Below are positions 59,282 through 64,000 of a DNA stretch of 64,000 nt, one piece after another. The stretch is taken from NCBI RefSeq assembly GCF_017464355.1, contig NZ_JAFUAG010000033.1, forward strand, positions 1 to 64,000. Reading direction: 5' to 3'. The translations under genes were made by a program, and so were the position numbers. A model generated the notes under the pieces. That model was not told the DNA's origin and ran no database searches. It saw nothing but the letters and a program-made list of their open reading frames with translations. The stretch is from Ruminococcus sp. (GTDB lineage Bacteria > Bacillota > Clostridia > Oscillospirales > Ruminococcaceae). The stretch's first letter is position 1. The number at the start of each line of letters is the position of its first letter.

Positions 59282-60184
59282 TTAAAGCGCCTGCCTGTCC
59301 ATGAAGCTGTTTATTATATCCAGGAAGCCGTCTATGTCGAAAAGCATAGCCAGGTGCCCGCCCTTGAGTTCATGCACCACCTCGGGGTCGGGCATCATGC
59401 GGACAAGCTCCTGCTTTACGTCATCGGTGAAGGTCTTGTCGTCGTCGGGCTCGATTATCAGCACCCTGCCTTTGAGGAAATCGAAATCCTCCTTGCGGTG
59501 GGTGCCCAGATGTTCCCGCAGATCACCCAGCAGGCGGGTCATGTGGCAGAAATATTCCCTGGTCATATCGGGCTTTACCTGCTCCAGTATCTCCCTGATG
59601 ACAGCCTGTGCTGCGGGGTCGTTTTTCAGGTGCTTTTTGAAAGCCAGGTTCATGATAGGTGTCAGCAGGGACATAGGCAGTTTTTTGTAGAAGCTTATGT
59701 CCTTTTTCTCTTTCTCCTTGCCGAACATATCTACAAGGCATTTCATTCCGCTGAACTTAAGGTCATTGGACATTGAAGCGGTGGAGGTCAGTATAAGGCC
59801 TTTCACCACATCGGGGTGGCGCTTTGCTATTATCTGTGCCAGGGCGCCCCCGTAGGACTGCCCCCAGAGATACACGTTCTCAGCCCCCAGCTTTTTTATA
59901 AGCTCAGCAATGGCATCGGCGGTCTTCGCATTGTTTTTGAAGCCCATGGGGTAGTTGAAATTTATCAGTGAATATCTGTCGATGAACTTTCTTGCCAGCA
60001 CCGAAAAAGCGTCCCCCAGGCCTGTGCCCCCTGCCAGCATGACCATGGTGGCATTGACCTTCGGGTCAGGGTTTTTGTAGTAGCGGTAGGTGAACTTTTT
60101 GCCCAGCACCGCCGCCGTCTTTTTCGGGGCGACTTTATTGTAGTAGGCAAATTCCTTTTTCATATCAAGGTCTGCGATACCCAT
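59282..60184 (-). CDS. Alpha/beta hydrolase
   Basis: 300 residues. VMLAGGTGLGD is the oxyanion strand, LWGQSYGGALAQ holds the nucleophile Ser, IIEPDDDKTF the Asp, and LKGGHLAML the His. Intracellular, substrate unknown. The ATG at 60184 is preferred (AAGGAG seven bases upstream); the one at 60190 is too close to that site. It overlaps the TetR gene's end. Confidence 0.85.
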   Translation of the reverse strand: MGIADLDMKKEFAYYNKVAPKKTAAVLGKKFTYRYYKNPDPKVNATMVMLAGGTGLGDAFSVLARKFIDRYSLINFNYPMGFKNNAKTADAIAELIKKLGAENVYLWGQSYGGALAQIIAKRHPDVVKGLILTSTASMSNDLKFSGMKCLVDMFGKEKEKKDISFYKKLPMSLLTPIMNLAFKKHLKNDPAAQAVIREILEQVKPDMTREYFCHMTRLLGDLREHLGTHRKEDFDFLKGRVLIIEPDDDKTFTDDVKQELVRMMPDPEVVHELKGGHLAMLFDIDGFLDIINSFMDRQAL

Positions 60185-60186
60185 AT

Positions 60187-60753
60187 TCATTCTCCTTCTA
60201 TGATATACTCAGCCATGGCGCGGCTGAATTTTCGCACAGCTCCCTCGTAGCCCCCGGGCGACATCATGCTTCTGTTGGACTTTGCTATAGCCATGATATT
60301 GAACATGGAAACTATGACCTCGGGTCTGCCCTTGCAGCCCTTTATGTGTCGGCAGAGTTCCTCAGCGAAAGCCTCGCTGTCATTGCCGCTGTCGCCCTCG
60401 GGCAGGCGGCGGTATATCTGCTTTATCTCCTCAGCGGTGAAATAATCATAGTTCGTCTTCATGTACATATAGCGCTCGAACAGGCATTTTGCTATCTGCT
60501 CCTTGTCGGCGTTCTCGGGGAGGGCTTTCAGCGGCTCACGGTTGCGCACCTTGATGAACTGCATTACCTCGTAAAAGAAAACCTCTTTAGAACGGAAGAA
60601 GTTATAGAAGGTACCCTTTGCCACCCCCACATCGAGGGCTATATCTTCCACGGATATGCTTTTGTAGCGCTTATCCTCAAGCATGGCAGCACCTGTTTCG
60701 ATAAGTCTGCTCCTTATGAGCTCTCTGTCCTCTTCTGAAAATATTTTTGGCAT
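60187..60753 (-). CDS. TetR-family regulator (first gene of the hydrolase operon)
   Basis: 188 residues. YKSISVEDIALDVGVAKGTF then YNFFRSKEVFF is the HTH; the rest is a helical ligand domain. Its stop overlaps the ribosome binding site of the hydrolase, so it probably controls that operon and itself. AAGGAG-like (AAGGAGAGA) before the ATG. Confidence 0.85.
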   Translation of the reverse strand: MPKIFSEEDRELIRSRLIETGAAMLEDKRYKSISVEDIALDVGVAKGTFYNFFRSKEVFFYEVMQFIKVRNREPLKALPENADKEQIAKCLFERYMYMKTNYDYFTAEEIKQIYRRLPEGDSGNDSEAFAEELCRHIKGCKGRPEVIVSMFNIMAIAKSNRSMMSPGGYEGAVRKFSRAMAEYIIEGE

Positions 60754-60945
60754 TTGTTTCTCTCCTTAGTCTTAATGACTTGATTTGTTCTTTAGGTCAT
60801 TTAAAGCATACTACACTTTCTCCCCTTTGTCAACAGCCAAAGGAGAGAGTTAACATTTTCTTTACATTTATTGACACTGTTGGAAAATCCGCAGCTTAAG
60901 GAAAAGGAGTTGATCATTCAAAACTGACAAATACTTCTGTCCCTC

Positions 60946-61497
60946 TTACTTTCCTGCCAGGCGGTACAGATATCTCTCAACAGTTTCCCTGACCTTTTCG
61001 GGGTCGTCCTCCATGCCCCGATGTATCCACAGGGATATGACATTCCACACCGCACCTATGTTCAGCGCCATGAGGTATTCGGGGTCAGCGCCCTCAAAGT
61101 ATTTTGTGAAAGGGTTCAGGGCGGTGAGCTTTTCACGGCGCAGCAGGGGAAGATATTCGTTCATGCATTTAAGGGTCAGGTGGAGCATATCGTTTTTATC
61201 CAGCAGCAGGAGGAACTGCCTGTTTTCCTCTGCTGTTTCAAACACCGCAGAAAGCACGTCACTGCGGGTGCTGTCAACTATCTCAAAATATTTTCTGAGT
61301 ATGCTGCGCATGAGGGATAGCAGCACATCGTCCTTTGAGGTGAAGTTGCGGTAGAAGGTCTTGCGGGCAAGCCTTGCTTCGAGAATTATCTGCTTGACGG
61401 TTATCTCGCTGTAGGGGTGCTTTTCCATAAGGGACAGCAGGGCTTCGGTTATCTCCCTCTGGGAGCGCAGGGCTGAGGGGTTGTTTGACTCGGTCAT
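60946..61497 (-). CDS. TetR-family regulator divergent from the HXXEE genes
   Basis: 183 residues. SEITVKQIILEARLARKTFY then RNFTSKDDVL is the HTH. ATG at 61497 with GGAGG eight bases upstream. The intergenic region carries GATAC/GTATC palindromes that are candidate operators shared with the divergent plus-strand gene. Confidence 0.85.
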   Translation of the reverse strand: MTESNNPSALRSQREITEALLSLMEKHPYSEITVKQIILEARLARKTFYRNFTSKDDVLLSLMRSILRKYFEIVDSTRSDVLSAVFETAEENRQFLLLLDKNDMLHLTLKCMNEYLPLLRREKLTALNPFTKYFEGADPEYLMALNIGAVWNVISLWIHRGMEDDPEKVRETVERYLYRLAGK

Positions 61498-61502
61498 GGC
61501 AT

Positions 61503-61613
61503 TTTCCTCCAAAGTGACACACTTGTGCAAAACAGTGTATCTTTCTAAAACTCTATTGACTTGCGGACGATTTTATTATATCATAGTATCACAAAAGATA
61601 CAAGTGTATCACT
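61503..61613. promoter_or_regulatory. Divergent promoter and palindromic operator
   Basis: Plus-strand promoter TTGACT (61556-61561), 17 bases, TATCAT (61579-61584). GATACAAGTGTATC (61597-61610) is a perfect palindrome; a second GTATC-ACAAAA-GATAC pair (61586-61601) overlaps it, and AAAGATAC/GTGTCACTTT-like sequences recur toward the TetR gene. Probably the TetR binding site. Confidence 0.65.
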
Positions 61614-61632
61614 TTGAAAAGGAGGAACAAAA

Positions 61633-62139
61633 ATGAAAGAATATCTGCTGCTTTTGCCTATCATCTTCATTTTTCACGACATGGAGGAGATAATAGGGTT
61701 CGGGTGGTTTTTCAGGCGGAATCCCGAGGTGTTCGAGCGCCACCCCAAGCTCACCGCCGCCTACAGGGGGTTTACCGATGCGGGCTTTGCGATAGCGGTG
61801 TACGAGGAGTTCATACCCTTTTTCGGACTGACCCTTCTGGCGTATTATTTCCCGACCAAGGTGCTTTTCGCCATATGGTACGGTATGCTATTGTCGCTGA
61901 CGGGGCATTTCGTTTTGCATATACTTGTCTGCCTTTATGTCAAAAAGCTCGTTCCCTCCATTGTCACAAGCCTTATCTGCCTGCCCGTAGGCATACTGAT
62001 ACTGATAAAGACCGCAGGATATCTGACCTTTGACGGGCTTACGCTTACTGTGGCGGCTCTTACTGTGCCCGCGATGATGGCAAACGGAAAGCTTGCGCAC
62101 GGAGTGATGCACCTGTTCAACAGAAGAATGACCGAATAG
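61633..62139 (+). CDS. HXXEE-domain membrane protein (first paralogue)
   Basis: 168 residues with five predicted spans. FIFHDMEEIIGFGWFF near the N-terminus is the HxxEE motif, followed by FRRNPEVFERHPKLTAAYRG and a YEEFIPFFGLTLLAYYFP stretch. The family has an unknown function; the His/Glu pattern inside a membrane segment suggests metal binding or catalysis. AAAGGAGG before the ATG. First of three genes opposite a TetR regulator. Confidence 0.85.
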   Translation: MKEYLLLLPIIFIFHDMEEIIGFGWFFRRNPEVFERHPKLTAAYRGFTDAGFAIAVYEEFIPFFGLTLLAYYFPTKVLFAIWYGMLLSLTGHFVLHILVCLYVKKLVPSIVTSLICLPVGILILIKTAGYLTFDGLTLTVAALTVPAMMANGKLAHGVMHLFNRRMTE

Positions 62140-62158
62140 TATCAGAAGGAGGACAAAA

Positions 62159-62659
62159 ATGTTAGAATTAAGACCGTTCATACCCTCGGATGCAGATGAG
62201 ATAGTTTCCTGGTTGGGGGACGAAACAGCCTTCCGCAAATGGAGCGCTGATATATATGAAAGCTACCCCATATCGGGCGCTGATATGACGGCGTGGTACG
62301 GTAAGGCTTCCCGGGGCGGCAGCTTTTTTGCCTATACCACCGTTGATGACGGAGAGATAGCGGGGCACCTGATAATAAGGTTCCCGAAGGATAAAAGCAC
62401 AGCCCGATTCGGGTTTGTTATAGTAGACCCCGAAAGGCGGGGCAGGGGCATAGGCAGGCAGATGCTGGAGCTTTCCAAAAAAACGGCCGCAGAGCAGTTC
62501 GGGGCAGAGAGAGCCACTCTTGGGGTATTTGCCAACAACGAGCCTGCATACCGCTGCTATCTGGCCGCGGGGTTCCGTGAGGCAGAGGGTCAGAAGGAGG
62601 AATACTGCCATATCTTCGATGAAGACTGGCTTTGCATAGAGATGAGCGTGGACTTATGA
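62159..62659 (+). CDS. GNAT-family N-acetyltransferase
   Basis: 166 residues with the GNAT acetyl-CoA loop RRGRGIGRQM (Q/RxxGxG/A) around residue 95-105, and NEPAYRCYLAAGF further on. It acetylates a small molecule or protein amine; substrate unknown. Sits between two HXXEE paralogues and overlaps the second by four bases (ATGA). Confidence 0.88.
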   Translation: MLELRPFIPSDADEIVSWLGDETAFRKWSADIYESYPISGADMTAWYGKASRGGSFFAYTTVDDGEIAGHLIIRFPKDKSTARFGFVIVDPERRGRGIGRQMLELSKKTAAEQFGAERATLGVFANNEPAYRCYLAAGFREAEGQKEEYCHIFDEDWLCIEMSVDL

Positions 62660-63150
62660 AAGACTATATTCTTCTGCTGCCCATAATGTTCATCTTCCAT
62701 GATATGGAAGAGATAGTGGGCTTCGGGTGGTTCTTCCGCGAACACCCCGAGGTCTTCACGAAGTACCCCAGGCTCACGGCGGTATACAGGAACTCCACCA
62801 CCGAGGGCTTTGCCGCTGCGGTCTACGAGGAGTTCATACCCTTTTTCGGCCTCAGCCTGCTGGCCTATTATTTCCCCTGCGGGGTGCTTTACGGGGCATG
62901 GTTCGCCATGCTGCTGGGGCTGGGGGGACATTTCCTGGTGCATATAGGCATATGCATTTTCATCAGGAGGTATGTGCCCTCCCTCATCACCAGCCTTATC
63001 TGCCTGCCCCCTGCGGTTATGATGGCTGTTCACTGCGCCCGCCTGATGACCTTTGATGCAGCCGCTGTCATATCCGCCGCCGTTACCCTGCCCCTGCTCA
63101 TGCTGAACCTTAGGTTCGCCCACAGCATAATGCACAGGGTCAGCAAATGA
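62656..63150 (+). CDS. HXXEE-domain membrane protein (second paralogue)
   Basis: 164 residues, clearly related to the first paralogue across its length: FIFHDMEEIVGFGWFF, FREHPEVFTKYPRLTAVYRN, YEEFIPFFGLSLLAYYFP, SLITSLICLP. Same spans. The ATG overlaps the GNAT stop. The pair most likely arose by duplication, with the GNAT gene in between. Confidence 0.85.
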   Translation: MKDYILLLPIMFIFHDMEEIVGFGWFFREHPEVFTKYPRLTAVYRNSTTEGFAAAVYEEFIPFFGLSLLAYYFPCGVLYGAWFAMLLGLGGHFLVHIGICIFIRRYVPSLITSLICLPPAVMMAVHCARLMTFDAAAVISAAVTLPLLMLNLRFAHSIMHRVSK

Positions 63151-63156
63151 CAAAAC

Positions 63157-63196
63157 AAAGCCCCGTCGTTCACCATTGAACATCGGGGCTTTTATA
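63157..63196. terminator. Bidirectional intrinsic terminator
   Basis: AAAGCCCCG and CGGGGCTTT pair around an 18-base loop, with TTTTATAC on the plus side and GTTTTG on the minus side. It separates the HXXEE operon from the converging LysR gene. Confidence 0.85.
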
Positions 63197-63204
63197 CTGA
63201 AAAA

Positions 63205-64000
63205 CTATTTTTTGCTCTCGTTTATTATCTCAAAGCCGTAGCCCGCTATGACCTCTTTCAAGGTATCCACATAAAGCTTTGCGGCGCTGGAAAGCCCTGT
63301 GCGGGAGTTCTCTATCCAGCCGATGAGCATATCTTCGTCGGTCTTAAGGGGTACAGCTGTTATGCTGCTGTTGTTGATATCGCTGCCCAGAACACCGCTG
63401 GAGATAGTGTAGCCGTTAAGTCCCCCAAGCAGGTTGAACAGGGTGGCACGGTCGCTGACGTGTATCTGCTTTTTGTAGCTGTAGGTGCTGCATATCTCCT
63501 CGGAGAAATAAAACGAGTTCAGCTGTCCCTGCTCAAAGCATACAAAAGGGTAGCTGTCAAGCTGTTCAAGGGAGACTTCCTTTTCGCCTGCCAGGGGGTG
63601 GTTAACGCTGAGGAACACATGGGGGTCCGCACGGAACAGGGGGTGGAAGACCAGCCCGTTCTCGCCTAAAAGCTTGAGTATCACCTTGCGGTTGAAGTCG
63701 TTTATGTACAGCACACCGACCTCGCTGTGAAGGTTTTTGATGTCATCTATTATCTCCCCTGTGCGGGTCTCGCGGAGGGTGTATTCGTAGCTGTCACGGT
63801 CTATCTCGCTGAGCATTTTCACGAAGGCCTCCACTGCAAAGGCATAGTGCTGGGTGGAGATAGAGCAAAGCTGCTTTATCTTTTTGCCCCCCGAATAATG
63901 CTCCTCCAGCAGGTCGGCCTGCTCGACCACCTGACGGGCATAGCTCAGGAATTCCTTGCCCTCCGCCGAAAGGGTTATGCCCCTGGGGGTGCGGTGGAAT
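63205..64000 (-). CDS. LysR-family regulator (5' end outside window)
   Basis: The visible part is the C-terminal LysR substrate domain, roughly 240 residues, plus the end of the HTH linker (FHRTPRGITLSAEGKEFLSY) at the window edge. SVNHPLAGEKEVSLEQLDSY and YPFVCFEQGQ are typical of the effector domain. The start codon and the HTH itself lie beyond 64000. The gene it controls is probably upstream of it, out of sight. Confidence 0.8.
   Translation of the reverse strand, partial: FHRTPRGITLSAEGKEFLSYARQVVEQADLLEEHYSGGKKIKQLCSISTQHYAFAVEAFVKMLSEIDRDSYEYTLRETRTGEIIDDIKNLHSEVGVLYINDFNRKVILKLLGENGLVFHPLFRADPHVFLSVNHPLAGEKEVSLEQLDSYPFVCFEQGQLNSFYFSEEICSTYSYKKQIHVSDRATLFNLLGGLNGYTISSGVLGSDINNSSITAVPLKTDEDMLIGWIENSRTGLSSAAKLYVDTLKEVIAGYGFEIINESKK

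Overview
The window looks like a chromosomal segment of a cellulosome-producing rumen or gut Firmicute close to Ruminococcus albus. Four secreted proteins carry duplicated calcium-binding dockerin repeats of the GDVNGDG/NVTDVV/AAHVKSIRAL type. Strong Shine-Dalgarno sites, sigma-A-like promoters, sporulation genes (spoVT, yabP, yabQ), ppdK and pta agree with that. Gene names rest on motif recognition from memory; no database search was possible.

Layout. 1-5.4 kb: edge of a possible transposase gene, an anion permease, then a minus-strand pair of an acyl-CoA-ligase-like enzyme and a dockerin-bearing SGNH hydrolase one base apart. 5.7-13.2 kb: SDR enzyme, epimerase, iron alcohol dehydrogenase, AraC regulator and CapA-like lipoprotein, with three near-identical copies (plus one partial copy) of a structured mosaic intergenic repeat. 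13.2-16.1 kb: spoVT and a compact array of 12 tRNA genes organised as three attenuator-like cassettes. 16.1-22.2 kb: two large dockerin proteins. 22.4-30.1 kb: yabP-yabQ, radical SAM enzyme, MBOAT acyltransferase with a membrane partner, epimerase with a structured leader, MFS transporter, and a small autoregulated XRE/membrane-protein operon. 30.6-33.2 kb: ppdK. 33.5-38.4 kb: an accessory island with a DUF3841-like protein, gene remnants, iteron-like repeats, an SSB-like protein and two unknown proteins. 38.5-51.1 kb: TetR/EamA locus, repeat lipoprotein, polA, pta, esterase and a three-gene cell-surface glycan operon. 51.1-64 kb: two palindromic MITE-like elements, a lipoprotein form of prephenate dehydratase, SulP transporter, putative amidase, a large two-repeat dockerin protein, TetR-controlled hydrolase, a GNAT gene between two HXXEE membrane-protein genes, and a LysR regulator running off the right edge.

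The most striking observation is the tRNA region. Each of three successive cassettes has a near-consensus promoter, a ribosome binding site, a 30-45 codon ORF, a rho-independent terminator and then tRNA genes. The ORF is enriched in exactly the amino acids served by the tRNAs behind it: Leu/Glu before tRNA-Leu and tRNA-Glu; Trp/Phe/Gln/Cys before tRNA-Phe, Gln, Cys, Phe, Gln and Trp; Ser/Tyr before two tRNA-Tyr and two tRNA-Ser. In two cassettes the 3' part of the ORF (Val-Leu-His-Thr codons) can pair with the 5' arm of the terminator. This has the form of classical amino-acid-operon attenuation, but with tRNA genes as the output. Several of the tRNAs are structurally odd, including C33 in two anticodon loops.
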